A DNA stretch of 64,000 nt. Origin: Edaphobacter flagellatus. GTDB lineage: Bacteria; Acidobacteriota; Terriglobia; Terriglobales; Acidobacteriaceae. The position numbers were made by a program, and so were the translations under genes. This document shows, piece by piece, positions 26,004 to 36,400 of the stretch. Every line of letters begins with the position of its first letter. Position 1 is the stretch's first letter. The notes under the pieces are model-generated. The model searched no databases. It worked only from the letters and a program-made list of their open reading frames with translations, and was not told the DNA's origin. The stretch spans positions 2,356,001 through 2,420,000 of the forward strand of contig NZ_CP073697.1 in the NCBI RefSeq assembly GCF_025264665.1. The letters are read 5' to 3'.

Positions 26004-26972
26004 GTGCGCAACTGGCAGAGACCACTTTTTTGGCTGTGCGCTTCGCTTTGGTTTTCTGCGTATGTGTCGGCTCAGACGGACTCATCTCTTCACAAAACTC
26101 AATTGGTCACCGTCGAACAAGGTGTTCAGCTTGAGGTTCTGGATTGGGGCGGATCGGGCTGGCCACTCATCTTCCTCGCCGGGGCCGGAGATACCGCACA
26201 CCGTTTCGACAGCTTCTCGCAACAGTTTGTCGCGCAATATCATGTCTATGGCATCACGCGGAGAGGGTTTGGCGCATCCAGCCATCCAGCACCAGCCAAC
26301 GGTAACTATTCGGCGGACCACCTTGGAGATGACGTACTCGCCGTGATGAAGGCGCTTCACATTGCGCGCCCTGTACTGGTTGGGCATTCGATCGCAGGCC
26401 AGGAACTGAGTTCAATCGGCAGTCGCTTCCCAGAGAAGGTTTCCGGGCTTATCTACCTCGACGCCGCGACGGGCTTCGCTTTCTATAATCCGGCACACCC
26501 ACCACTAGCCGTTGAGATGAATGATATGAAGAGAAGGATCGACGAGATAGAGGCAGGTGGGGTCGATGAGCAGAAAAAACTATTGGAACTGGAGACAGCC
26601 GTTGCAAGGTTCGAAACCGTTCTTCATCAGAGCAATGCAGAAATAGCGAATCTGCCACCGCTACCGCCTCGTTCGCCGATTAATGCAGCGCTCAATTTCG
26701 GCACTCAGAAGTACACAAGTATTCCTGTTCCCACTCTCGCCATCTATGCCTGCCCGCAAAACTGGGACCGCTTTCCAGCTGACCAGCCGGATCGCAAAGC
26801 CGCTCTGATTGCCGACGATAAAGCACGCTGTAACGCCTGGGCCGATGCATTCCGTCATGGTGTGCCAACCGCCCGCATCGTGTTGATCCCGAATGCCGAT
26901 CACTACGTATATCTCAGCAATGAAGCTCAGGTAGTCGCCGCAATGAAAGCGTTCTTAGCCACACTTCATTAG
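26004..26972 (+). CDS. Secreted alpha/beta hydrolase
   Basis: A 322-residue alpha/beta-hydrolase with a signal peptide (residues 1-22, ...FSAYVSAQ). The nucleophile elbow is GHSIAG with Ser129, the catalytic His is His300 in PNADHYVY, and the oxyanion-strand text is LIFLAGAGDTAH. A lid-like helical insertion (about 165-215) precedes the C-terminal third. The start is GTG with GAGGAGG upstream, and codon use is a little less GC-rich than in neighbours. Substrate cannot be predicted; relatives are esterases and lactonases of unknown physiological role. Confidence 0.88.
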   Translation: MRNWQRPLFWLCASLWFSAYVSAQTDSSLHKTQLVTVEQGVQLEVLDWGGSGWPLIFLAGAGDTAHRFDSFSQQFVAQYHVYGITRRGFGASSHPAPANGNYSADHLGDDVLAVMKALHIARPVLVGHSIAGQELSSIGSRFPEKVSGLIYLDAATGFAFYNPAHPPLAVEMNDMKRRIDEIEAGGVDEQKKLLELETAVARFETVLHQSNAEIANLPPLPPRSPINAALNFGTQKYTSIPVPTLAIYACPQNWDRFPADQPDRKAALIADDKARCNAWADAFRHGVPTARIVLIPNADHYVYLSNEAQVVAAMKAFLATLH

Positions 26973-27015
26973 CGGCCTTGCCTGCGGCCACCCACCCCTT
27001 GCTACCATTACCGCC

Positions 27016-27474
27016 ATGAACAAACTTGCTCCATTCCTCTGGTTCAACGACAACGCCGAAGAAGCAGCCGAGTTCTACCTGAGCGTCTTTCCGCACGCGC
27101 GCAAGCTTGGTGAAGTGCGCTCCAAGGGAGTGGGCCCCTGGCCCGCGGGCAAGATCGCCACCATCACCATCGAGCTCGAAGGCCAGGAGATCGTCTTCCT
27201 CAACGGTGGGCCTTCGTACCAGCTCAACCCCGCCATCTCCTTCTTCGTGCGCTGCGACTCGCAGGCCGAGATCGATGGCTACTGGGACAAGCTGATGGCA
27301 GGGGGAGGCAAGCCCATGGCCTGCGGCTGGCTCACCGACCGCTTCGGCCTCTGCTGGCAGATCGTGCCGCGCCACATCGACCAGTTGATCGATCACCCCA
27401 AAGCCATGCAAGCGATGATGGGCATGATCAAGATGGATCTGGCTGCGCTCGAAGCCGCCGCACGCGAGGGCTGA
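27016..27474 (+). CDS. VOC family protein (PhnB / 3-demethylubiquinone methyltransferase-like domain)
   Basis: A 152-residue glyoxalase-fold protein: LAPFLWFNDNAEEAAEFYLS at the start, IELEGQEIVFLNGGPSYQLN in the middle and GWLTDRFGLCWQIVPRH before a C-terminal helix. Proteins of this type are single-domain VOC proteins of mostly unknown function; the old methyltransferase name is a historical label. It follows the alpha/beta hydrolase after 43 bases on the same strand and converges on the MFS transporter. Length and motif match are typical. Confidence 0.92.
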   Translation: MNKLAPFLWFNDNAEEAAEFYLSVFPHARKLGEVRSKGVGPWPAGKIATITIELEGQEIVFLNGGPSYQLNPAISFFVRCDSQAEIDGYWDKLMAGGGKPMACGWLTDRFGLCWQIVPRHIDQLIDHPKAMQAMMGMIKMDLAALEAAAREG

Positions 27475-27494
27475 GGACCACAGTAATTTTTGCG

Positions 27495-29087
27495 TCAACG
27501 ACCACAGGTCTGTTCACCGCACAGGGCAACATCTGACTCCAAAGAGCACTTTGCCGTCGCACATTGATAAGTCTTCCAGGGAGCGAAGATCACAAGGCTG
27601 GCCGCGGCGAGAATCCATACCCCCAGCCCTCCATACAGCATGACTAGCCCAAAGCCATGCACCAGTGCTGCATGAACCGCCGTTCCGGAAGAATCGAACG
27701 ACAACAGCTGCGAGTAACTTTGCTTGAGAGAAGCAAAGTTGCCCGCAGCAATCTTTTCAGCAAGCGAGCGCAGCTGCAGCGAATCCAAAACTCCAGGAAA
27801 AATTTTCTTCAGATACGAAGAGACACCTTCGATCAAAATGAATCCCATCAGGGCGATATTGAGGGCCAATGTAATCAGCCGGGCGCTCATATCGATGCCC
27901 GAAGCCATGCCTGCGCGCGTGCTGGGAACCGAACCCGTCGTCGTGTTCGTCACGGGAGTATTGGTTAAGCCCAGCCCGACACCCGCCAGCAAACATCCGG
28001 GAAGCATCCTGAGGCCGCTTGCGTGGCCAACATCATTGCCGAACCTCATCAAAAGAAAGCCCAGTCCGATCGTGAACAAGCCTGCAGGAATCACGATGCC
28101 GGGTTGATATTTCTGCGCAAGCCGTTCTGCTATCGGAGGAACCACCAACGTGGGCAACGTATACGCCAGCAACGACAGGCCTGCAGCAACACTGCCGTAA
28201 CCCAGCGCGCTCTGAAAGAAGATCGGCAGATAAATCATGAAGGGCCAGAAGCTGAAATTCATGCCCATCGATCCGAGCAGAGCGCCGGAAAAATTCCGGA
28301 TCCTGAAGACGGAGAAATCAAACATCGGCCGCGCGCTTTTCTTCTCCACGACAAGAAAAAGAAGGAAGCTCACCACCGAAGCAGCCATGATGCTGATCGC
28401 CGCGATGCTGGTAAGGCCAAGATCCGGTCCTTGCGTAATGAAATACGCCAGTCCGAAAACAGAGAGCGAAAGCGTGATGATGCCCGCGATATCCAGCTTT
28501 TCTGCGTGCGGATCGCGCGACTCCTGAACTCCACTGAAGACCAGAATCAAGGTAACGGCGGAAAGCAGAACATGGACGAGAAAGACCCATTGCCAATTCG
28601 ATACGGCAACGATCATGCCGCCAATAATCGGTCCGAATCCCAGGCCGATGCCAAAGATAATTCCCCACATACCGAAGGCTTTCACCCGTTCTTTGCCTTC
28701 CTGAAACTGGTACGAGAGCACTGCGACCTGGCAGATCAGCATCGTGCCGCCACCCATCCCCTGCAGAAACCGGCTCACAATCAGAATGGAAGCGCTCTGG
28801 GCCAAACCACAGAGCAACGATGTCACACCGAAGGCGGCGATCCCTGCAACGAAGACACGCCTCCGTCCAAACCGGTCTGCCAGTGTTCCCGTTGCCATCA
28901 GAACCGTCGTGCAGGCGATGGTGTACGCATTCATGATCCATTGCATGCTCTTGAAATCGCTATGCAGGACTCTTTCCAGCGTGGGCAGGATCACCGGCAC
29001 ACTGGAAATCTCTAAACCGAACATCAGCGATGCCAGGCAAACAGCAGCCAGAGCAATAATGTTTTTCCGGGAAGATGAGATCGTCAT
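27495..29087 (-). CDS. MFS drug exporter, DHA2 (14-helix) family
   Basis: A 530-residue inner-membrane transporter of the EmrB/QacA type. Membrane segments recur along the chain; motif A-like GTLADRFGRRR (about 62-72) and motif C-like GPIIGGMIVA (about 153-162) are visible, with the start SSVPVILPTLERVLH typical of DHA2 members. It likely exports hydrophobic toxic compounds with proton antiport. It is divergent from a LysR regulator, and a 6-bp inverted repeat lies between them at 29119-29136. The terminal segment (QCATAKCSLESD) has three Cys. Substrate unknown. Confidence 0.92.
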   Translation of the reverse strand: MTISSSRKNIIALAAVCLASLMFGLEISSVPVILPTLERVLHSDFKSMQWIMNAYTIACTTVLMATGTLADRFGRRRVFVAGIAAFGVTSLLCGLAQSASILIVSRFLQGMGGGTMLICQVAVLSYQFQEGKERVKAFGMWGIIFGIGLGFGPIIGGMIVAVSNWQWVFLVHVLLSAVTLILVFSGVQESRDPHAEKLDIAGIITLSLSVFGLAYFITQGPDLGLTSIAAISIMAASVVSFLLFLVVEKKSARPMFDFSVFRIRNFSGALLGSMGMNFSFWPFMIYLPIFFQSALGYGSVAAGLSLLAYTLPTLVVPPIAERLAQKYQPGIVIPAGLFTIGLGFLLMRFGNDVGHASGLRMLPGCLLAGVGLGLTNTPVTNTTTGSVPSTRAGMASGIDMSARLITLALNIALMGFILIEGVSSYLKKIFPGVLDSLQLRSLAEKIAAGNFASLKQSYSQLLSFDSSGTAVHAALVHGFGLVMLYGGLGVWILAAASLVIFAPWKTYQCATAKCSLESDVALCGEQTCGR

Positions 29088-29118
29088 GGCCCCATCCTAG
29101 GTAAATCCAGCCCATGAT

Positions 29119-29136
29119 AGAAATGATTTTATTTCT
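29119..29136. promoter_or_regulatory. Candidate LysR operator between MFS and LysR genes
   Basis: AGAAAT and ATTTCT are perfectly inverted around six bases, in an AT-rich divergent region. The site contains a T-N11-A arrangement typical of LysR-type binding sites. Position suggests control of both genes. Confidence 0.6.
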
Positions 29137-29172
29137 GATTATTTATTAACATATGTAATTTATAGTGAAGCC

Positions 29173-30051
29173 ATGGATTTTGATCCTGTACTTCTGCGTG
29201 CTTTCGTTGCGGTCAAAGAAACCGGAGGATTCACCCGGGCAGGACTGCGGCTGAACCTGACGCAGTCGGCGATCAGCCATCAGATTCGCCGCCTTGAAGA
29301 GCAGGTCGGCAGACCGCTTCTGCATCGCACGACGAGGCATCAGACCCTGACGGAAGACGGCGAGGAGTTCCTCCGCCACGCAGAGCGGATTCTGGCTTCG
29401 CTCGATGCACTGACACAGCGCTTTCAGCCATCGCCGGTCTCCGGAGTCGTGCGCTTCGGAGTACCTGAAAGCTTCATGGGCGACCGGCTCCCTCCGCTGC
29501 TGTGCCAGTTTGCGCGAGCATTTCCATCCGTGCGCCTCGACATCAGTGTCACCACCTACCTCGATCTACGGTCCATGATCGAAGCCGACGAGCTCGATCT
29601 CGCTGTGGTGCTGTGCATGTCTGGCAAGAAGAGCGAGCTCGCTTTGCGGCAGACGCAGTTTGTATGGGTGGCGGCAGACACATTCGACGCGCCACCACAC
29701 GGCTCGCTGCCACTCGCGCTTGCTCCTGCGCAGTGCGTCAACCGCCAGGTCGGCCTTGCTGCCTTGGCCAAAACTCCCGTCGAGTGGCACGTCGTCTTCA
29801 CCTCACCCAGCCACCAGGGACTTCGCGCAGCTGTGCTGGCTGGCCTTGGCGTCACCGTACTGACACGAGACGACCTGGAACCCGGCATGAAGATTGTCGA
29901 TGGCCAATATGGACTACCGTCCCTGCCGAAGATCAACTTCACGCTGGTCTGGGGCAAAAGCGGCCAGACGTTAGCCTCCCGCGAATTTGCACAGATGATC
30001 CTCAATATGCCCCAACCCAGGCGCAAATCGATCCGCTCGCGCAAAGCGTAA
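29173..30051 (+). CDS. LysR family transcriptional regulator
   Basis: A 292-residue regulator with an N-terminal winged helix (LLRAFVAVKETGGFTRAG, recognition NLTQSAISHQIRRLEEQVG at about 31-49) and a periplasmic-binding-protein-like effector domain (about 90-285, VVRFGVPESFMGDRLPPLL). It is divergent from the DHA2 exporter, the classic arrangement for a regulator of an efflux gene. The effector is unknown. A longer frame that overlaps this gene and runs into coaBC from 29502 is an artefact. Confidence 0.94.
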   Translation: MDFDPVLLRAFVAVKETGGFTRAGLRLNLTQSAISHQIRRLEEQVGRPLLHRTTRHQTLTEDGEEFLRHAERILASLDALTQRFQPSPVSGVVRFGVPESFMGDRLPPLLCQFARAFPSVRLDISVTTYLDLRSMIEADELDLAVVLCMSGKKSELALRQTQFVWVAADTFDAPPHGSLPLALAPAQCVNRQVGLAALAKTPVEWHVVFTSPSHQGLRAAVLAGLGVTVLTRDDLEPGMKIVDGQYGLPSLPKINFTLVWGKSGQTLASREFAQMILNMPQPRRKSIRSRKA

Positions 30052-30149
30052 TTACAAACCGCAGCAAATCAATAAATTGCGCCAATCGCACATGTGGTTT
30101 TGTCCCTCTACTCACACTCGCATCAAAAAGCGTATACATAAGGAAGAGT

Positions 30150-31406
30150 ATGAGCGAGCGCGTTAAAGTCACCGTCGCCGTCACCGGAGGCATCGCCGCC
30201 TACAAGGCCGTCGAGGTCGTCCGCCAGTTGCAGGACGCCGGCTTCGACCCGCACGTTGTCATGACGCGCGCCGCCACCGAGTTCGTGCAGCCGCTCACCT
30301 TCGCCGCCATCACCGGCCACAAAGTCATCACCTCGCTTTGGAGCGAGGACGCCGGAGCCTCGGGCGGCGAGATGTCGGGAATCGAACATATTAATGAGGC
30401 GCAGACCACCGCCGCCCTCATCGTCGTCCCTGCCACCGCCGACATCATCGCCAAATTCGCCAACGGCATTGCCGACGACTTTCTGACCACCACCTATCTC
30501 GCCACGACAGCGCCCGTCATCGTTGCTCCCGCGATGAACGTCAACATGTGGAACCATCCGGCGGTGCAGCTCAACATTGCGACGCTGCGTACACGCGGCG
30601 TGCACATCGTCGAGCCCGACTCCGGCTATCTCGCCTGCGGCATGGTCGGCGGAGGCCGCCTCGCTGAAGAGTCCTCCATCGTCGCCGCTGTCGCGGAAGC
30701 GCTCGCCAGCACAGGCGCAGCACGCACGCCCCAGCCCGGCGACCTCGCAGGTGAGACCGTCCTCGTCACCGCCGGTGGCACACGCGAGCCCATCGACCCT
30801 GTCCGCTACATCGGCAATCGCTCCAGCGGCAAGATGGGTTACGCTCTCGCCGCCGAAGCCCACCGACGCGGAGCACGCGTTATCCTCGTCAGCGCACCAA
30901 CCTCGCTCGCCGCGCCTGCTGGATGCGATCGCGTCTGCGTCACCACCGCCGAGCAGATGCGCGCCGCGGTGCTCGAACGCCTGCCCGACGCCAGCATCGT
31001 CATTATGGCCGCCGCCGTCAGCGACTATCGCATGGCCGAAGTCGCTTCGCAAAAGCTGAAGCGCGACGGAGCACGCACGCTGCGCCTTGAGCCGACCGCC
31101 GACATCCTGCACGAGCTGGTGGAACGCAAACGCCCCGGCACGTTCGTCGTCGGCTTCGCGGCTGAGACCGAAAACGTGCTCGTCAACGGACGCGCCAAGC
31201 TCGCCCGCAAAGGTGTCGACGCACTCGTCGTCAACGACGTCTCCGGCACGGCCACCGGGTTCGACTCCGACTCCAACGCCGGAGTCTTCCTCACCCCGAG
31301 CCAGGAGATTGAGCTGCCCCTCGCAGCCAAGACCGAGATGTCCGCACTTATCCTCGACGAAGTTGCAGCACTGCGCGCCGCAACCCGCGAACCTGCGCGC
31401 ACCTGA
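30150..31406 (+). CDS. coaBC: Bifunctional CoaBC (phosphopantothenoylcysteine synthetase/decarboxylase)
   Basis: A 418-residue cytoplasmic coenzyme A enzyme. The N-terminal CoaC part is an FMN-dependent decarboxylase: VAVTGGIAAYKAVEVV at the start, the PAMNVNMW motif (about 129-136) and active-site Cys163 in ACGMVGGGRLAE. The C-terminal CoaB part (about 190-418) is the CTP-dependent synthetase with VTAGGTREPIDPVRYIGNRS and SSGKMGYALA. AGGAAGAG lies directly before the ATG at 30150. A longer frame reaching back to 29502 overlaps the LysR gene and is discarded. It stands alone with no pantothenate gene beside it. Confidence 0.96.
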   Translation: MSERVKVTVAVTGGIAAYKAVEVVRQLQDAGFDPHVVMTRAATEFVQPLTFAAITGHKVITSLWSEDAGASGGEMSGIEHINEAQTTAALIVVPATADIIAKFANGIADDFLTTTYLATTAPVIVAPAMNVNMWNHPAVQLNIATLRTRGVHIVEPDSGYLACGMVGGGRLAEESSIVAAVAEALASTGAARTPQPGDLAGETVLVTAGGTREPIDPVRYIGNRSSGKMGYALAAEAHRRGARVILVSAPTSLAAPAGCDRVCVTTAEQMRAAVLERLPDASIVIMAAAVSDYRMAEVASQKLKRDGARTLRLEPTADILHELVERKRPGTFVVGFAAETENVLVNGRAKLARKGVDALVVNDVSGTATGFDSDSNAGVFLTPSQEIELPLAAKTEMSALILDEVAALRAATREPART

Positions 31407-31564
31407 GCTATATCGACGCCCCTCCCGCTAACCCCTGCTACATTCCCACTTGTCTTTTTCCTCGCGACAGTAGATAGTTCTCCTCACCCAATTCAGGGTG
31501 TACGCGGGCTCCAGATGAAAATTCATTTTCTTTGATAACCAACAGACGATTTGGAGGCTTCTCC

Positions 31565-33364
31565 ATGCAATTTGCGAAAACGTTTCTCGCTCTCTTTGCG
31601 GCCACACTCTCGGCCGCAGTTCTGCCCACAACTTTTGCGCACGCAGCCGACAAGGCCGTTCTGGCCCAGCGTGCCGCCGCAACCCAGAGCGTCGAATTCG
31701 ACGTCTTCCTGCCACTCGCTCACCGTGACGACCTCGCTACGCTGGTCGCCGCACAGCACGACTCCTCCTCCCCCAGCTATCACCAGTGGATCAAGCCAGC
31801 CGAGTTCAAGGCACGCTTCGGCGCCAGCGATGCCACCGTCGCCGCTGTCCGTCAGCAGCTTGAAGCCTATGGGCTCACCACAACGCTCGTGTCACAACAA
31901 CGCATCCACGTCTCCGGCAGCGCCAACGCTGTCGAGCAGGCCTTCGCCACCCAGCTGCACAATGGCACCTACGCCAGCGGCCGCAAGACCGTCGCCGCAG
32001 CCACACCGCTCTCGCTGCCCGGCACCCTTACCGCCAACGGAGCCGTCGTCACCGGACTCTCCGGATTCATCCGCATGCGGCCGCATTCTCGGCGTCTGGC
32101 TACACCGCTGAATCGCTACTCCAGCGCAGGCCCCTACTGGTTCGACGATCTGAAGCAGGCATACAAATTTCCCAGCTACAAGGTCTACACCGGCAAGGGA
32201 GTCACCATCGGCATCCTGATGTCCGGCGACTATAACCCCGCCGACATGGCGAAGTTCTTCGCGCACGAAAAGCTGGCCGTGCCCAAGATGAGCACCGTCA
32301 ACATCAACGGCGGCGCGCCCTACGATCCCAACGGCTCAACCGAAACCCACCTCGACATGCAGCAGACCGGAGGCATGGCCCCGAACGCCAGCATCGTCCT
32401 CTACAACGTGCCCGATCTCTCCGACACCAACATCCTTTCTGCGCTTGGCACCATCATCGACAGCAACCAGGCCGATATCGTGAACATGTCCTTCGGCGGC
32501 CCGGAGCTCTTCTACACGCCTGCCTATAACGATGGTCAGGACTTCACCAACATCCTCGGCATCTACGACGATGTCTTCAAACAGGGCAACGCACAGGGCA
32601 TCACCTTCGTCGCCTCCTCCGGCGACCTCGGTGCGCTCGACGCTCCCCCACTGGCCTGCTTCGACCCGAACGCCACCAGCGCCTGCGGCAGCATGCAGCC
32701 TTCGGTCGAAACACCGGCCTCCAGCCCGCATGTCACTGGAGTAGGCGGCACGAACCTGGCCACCACCTACACCTCCGGCTCAGGCTCACTCGACTCCAAA
32801 TATGTCAGCGAGCAGGCCTTCGGCGATCCGCTCGCCGCCGACATCTTCTTCGGCACACCGGCCACCGGCGGCATCTGGGGATCAGGCGGCGGCGTCAGCA
32901 TCTATCACAAGAAGCCGCTCTTCCAGTGGCTGGTCAATACCGGCTCCAACTACCGCACCGTGCCTGATGTCGCCGGCCACATGGGCGGCTGCCCGCTGGG
33001 TGCCATCACTCCATGCCCGGCCAGCGACAGCGCCGACGTCGTCGCCATCGACGGAGGCTTCTACGGCGTTGTCGGCACCAGCGCATCGGCACCCGACTTC
33101 GCCGGTCTGCTTGCCCTCAAGGTCGAGCGCTACGGTTCGCGCCTGGGCAACGAGAACCCCGAGATCTACGCGCTGGCCGCGTTGCAGAACATCGGCTTCC
33201 CGCTGCAGATCTACCACGACAACGTCCCCGGCTTTAACGGCCTTTACTCCACGAAGAAGGGATACAACCGCGTGCTGGGCAACGGCACCGTCATCGGCAT
33301 CAACTTCCTGCTGGCACCCTGGGTGCCGACAGCAGGAACCCCGCAGACGCCAAGCAATCCCTAA
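31565..33364 (+). CDS. Sedolisin / kumamolisin-type serine-carboxyl peptidase (S53), secreted
   Basis: A 599-residue secreted acid protease. Signal peptide residues 1-28 (FLALFAATLSAAVLP, THA-AD). The pro-domain (about 30-180, QWIKPAEFKARFG) is the Pro-kumamolisin activation domain, followed by the catalytic domain. The Glu-Asp-Ser set is Glu260 and Asp264 in ETHLDMQ and Ser506 in VGTSASAPDFAG. A GGVSIYHKKPLFQ block (about 438) fits the family. The ATG has GGAGG eight bases upstream. The expected C-terminal calcium-site text is poorly conserved. Acidic-soil proteolysis is a likely role. Confidence 0.94.
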   Translation: MQFAKTFLALFAATLSAAVLPTTFAHAADKAVLAQRAAATQSVEFDVFLPLAHRDDLATLVAAQHDSSSPSYHQWIKPAEFKARFGASDATVAAVRQQLEAYGLTTTLVSQQRIHVSGSANAVEQAFATQLHNGTYASGRKTVAAATPLSLPGTLTANGAVVTGLSGFIRMRPHSRRLATPLNRYSSAGPYWFDDLKQAYKFPSYKVYTGKGVTIGILMSGDYNPADMAKFFAHEKLAVPKMSTVNINGGAPYDPNGSTETHLDMQQTGGMAPNASIVLYNVPDLSDTNILSALGTIIDSNQADIVNMSFGGPELFYTPAYNDGQDFTNILGIYDDVFKQGNAQGITFVASSGDLGALDAPPLACFDPNATSACGSMQPSVETPASSPHVTGVGGTNLATTYTSGSGSLDSKYVSEQAFGDPLAADIFFGTPATGGIWGSGGGVSIYHKKPLFQWLVNTGSNYRTVPDVAGHMGGCPLGAITPCPASDSADVVAIDGGFYGVVGTSASAPDFAGLLALKVERYGSRLGNENPEIYALAALQNIGFPLQIYHDNVPGFNGLYSTKKGYNRVLGNGTVIGINFLLAPWVPTAGTPQTPSNP

Positions 33365-33391
33365 TTGCATGACACGCACAGAAACAAAAAG

Positions 33392-33419
33392 AGCCCGGCT
33401 CAAAACATCGAGCCGGGCT
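33392..33419. terminator. Hairpin terminator between sedolisin and receptor
   Basis: AGCCCGGCTC (33392-33401) pairs with GAGCCGGGCT (33410-33419) around an 8-base loop. On the minus strand it is followed by CTTTTTGTTT, a strong T run for the receptor gene; on the plus strand TTTA follows, weaker. Confidence 0.88.
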
Positions 33420-33447
33420 TTACTAATCCCAAAGACTTCGCTTTCCC

Positions 33448-36400
33448 TTAGAAGGCGTAGCGAAGGCTGAATTGGAACTGACGCTCCGAAGCGTAGGTGC
33501 TGCCCTTCGACGTGACCTGACCAAAGGCACTGCTGGTCGGATTCGTATTGGGGTTATCCAGGTTCGGATGGTTCAGATAATTGAAACCCTCTGCCTTGAA
33601 GACCAGCATGTGATTTTCGTGGCTTGGGATAATGTGGAACTCTTTCTGCAACGCAGCTGAGAAGCTGTTGAAGCCGGGGCCATAGATCAGGCCCCGCATG
33701 CCACGAGGAGCATAGGTGCCAGGCAGGGGTGAGCACCAGGTACCAACAGTCCGATTGGCGGCCGTGGGGTTATTGAAGTTTGGGCACGTGGTTGCCTCAA
33801 ACCATTGTCCAACGCCCGTGCCGCCAGCGAACTGGTGAGGCAGCCGGGGATTTTTGGATACAACCGAAAACTGGCTGCCGGATCCTGGACCAACTCCAGC
33901 GTAATCAGTAGTCTGCGTGACGTTCTGCGGACGACCTGTCTGCGCCTGGATGGTTCCGGAGAACTGCCAGTTGCCGAGGAAGGTGCGACCAAAGACATTG
34001 CTCATGTGGTTGGCAAGACCGATGTCGTACACGTAATTGAGCACGAGCACGTGACGCGTATCGAAATCGCTGGGACCATACATGCGCGCATTGTTGAACG
34101 CATCGACGATGTTAGTACCGTTTGACGAACCATAGTCGAGGCTCTTGGACCAGGTATACGCCGCACCGAAGAGCAGCCCCTTGGTAAGACGGCGCTTCAG
34201 GTTGGCCTGCAACGAGTGATAGAAGGCTCCGCCTGCGTTCTGGGCCTCGATGATGGTCGAGAAGCCCTTGTAAGGACGCAACGAGTCGGGGTTGACCTTG
34301 TTGATGAGATTTGGTGTCCCGGGAGCGACCGTACCGATGGGAAGCTGGTTGATGTTGGCCAGCTGCTCCAGGTGGTAGCCGCGGCGGCCGACGTAGCTCA
34401 GCGTGAAGACAGCCACGTTGGAGAACTCATGTTCCACCGTCACGTTCCATCCCCATGCCTCGGGGCTGGGGTACTTGTACGCGTGCGAGTTGAAGGCCAG
34501 CGGAAGCTGGTTCACACCGTTACCGCCAGGTGTATCCACGTTGCCGTTGGTCACCGTCGAAGACGGCTGGAACGGAGCATTGCCGCCAACGTGCACCGTG
34601 TCGCTGATACCCAGACGCTGTACATAGCGGCCACCGCCAGCACGAATCACCGTGTAGGGATCGATCTGATAAGCAAAACCTACACGCGGCTGGATGTTCG
34701 AATAGACCGTCGGCGAGTAGTTGGAGTCGAACCCGCGGAAGAGGCGCTGGAAGTTGCCGTTGAGAATAGCGTCGGGGACGTGGCCCTTGGCTGAGCTGGG
34801 GAAGCCGCTGCCGGGAATAACAACACCGTTGTAGGCGTCGCCTCCGGTGAGGTAGCCCGTCTTGGAATCGACAGCAGGAGCGAGAGCAGGGTTATAGACG
34901 CTGGGATTGAAGAACGACTGATTGCCCCACAACGCATGGTACGACTGCATGATGTCGTAGCGGATGCCATACTCCAGCACCAGCTTCGAGTTCACACGCC
35001 ACTGATCTTGTCCGTACATGCTGTACATGTTGCCGCGGAACAGCGTGTAGGAGCGGGTTCCAATCTCGCCATAGGTATTGAAGAAGCCAAGAGCCACGTT
35101 GGCAATAGCCGCCCCAGACGTGCTCGCTTGGCCGTCGGTAAAGTTGAACAGGCCGTTCTGATTGTTCGTGGTTCCAGGCCGCGTGTTGTCGACGCTGATC
35201 TGGTCGTAGTTGTTCTCGCCGGCGTACTCCCACTGGAAGCCGAACTTGATGGTGTGTCGTCCCCAGACCTTGGTGACATTGTCGCCTGCATCGTAGACGA
35301 TACCCCCGGAGCGCGACGGGTACGGTCCGCCGTCCAGCGTGCCGAAGTTCGCAATCTGGATGGTCGGAATTTTATTAGGTACAACCTTGGTTGCTGCGCC
35401 AAACAAATACGGATAATTGATGCCGTACTTCGTACGGTCCGACAGACCCGACGAGGTATCAATTCCGATCGTGACGTGGTCAGCGGCTGCGGAAACGAAC
35501 GCATCGTTGACCCAGGTGGGGCTGATGGTCCAGTTCCAGTGCAAGACACCGATCTGGTTGGGGCGATGGAAGATACGTGGATTCGTATTGAAGTTGCCGA
35601 AGTGCGGCTCGTAGTCGTCGTAGTTGTAGTTCAGCATGCTGAACCGGAGGTGATGACGATCCGTCGGGACATAGTCGACAACGACCGAATCCTTACGCTG
35701 GCGTTCAGTGTAAAGCGCTGAATCGATCCAGTTGTATTGCGGTGCGCTGGTGTTGGGCAATGGATAGGCCTTCAGCAACCCAAGACCATTGGCGCTCAGA
35801 TCCGATGCAGGGATGATGTTGCCGGCATACGCCACGGTGTTATTTGTATTCGGCTTGTAAAGCTGCACTGGTGTTTTGTAAAAGATATTCGAGCCCAGCA
35901 ACTCGCTGAAGTTGCCGGTGCGCATCAATGCCGTCGGGGTAAACTGTGTCGCGATGTCGGCATGGTTGTACTTCACCCACTCCTGGCCGACGAGGAAGAA
36001 GAGCTTGTCGTGGTTCTTATTGAAGCCGGGGAAGAAGACCGGGCCATTCAGGTTCCACCCAAACTGGTTATAACGAAAAGCGCCGCGCGCGACGCCGGAG
36101 AAGTTGTTCTTCCACAGGTTTGCATTCAACGCGCTGTTGCGGAAATACTCATAGGCGCTGCCGTGGAACTGCGACGAGCCACTCTTGGGCACCATGCGGA
36201 TCTGTCCGCCATTGGTGCGGCCATACTCAGCCGGATAGCTGGTTGTCAGCACCTGGATCTGCGAGGTCGAATCCACATCGGCCACGCCGACGCTGGTGCC
36301 GTTGGAACGCGTACGCACCATCGGAGCGCCGTCGAATGTGATCACGCTCTCCTGCGAGCGCGCACCGTTGACGTTGATGCCGTTGTCCAGACCGAAGGCA

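Noticed and set aside
29502..30149. Upstream extension of coaBC through the LysR gene
   Set aside because: It overlaps LysR in another frame; CoaBC proteins start at the ATG at 30150, which has its own ribosome site.
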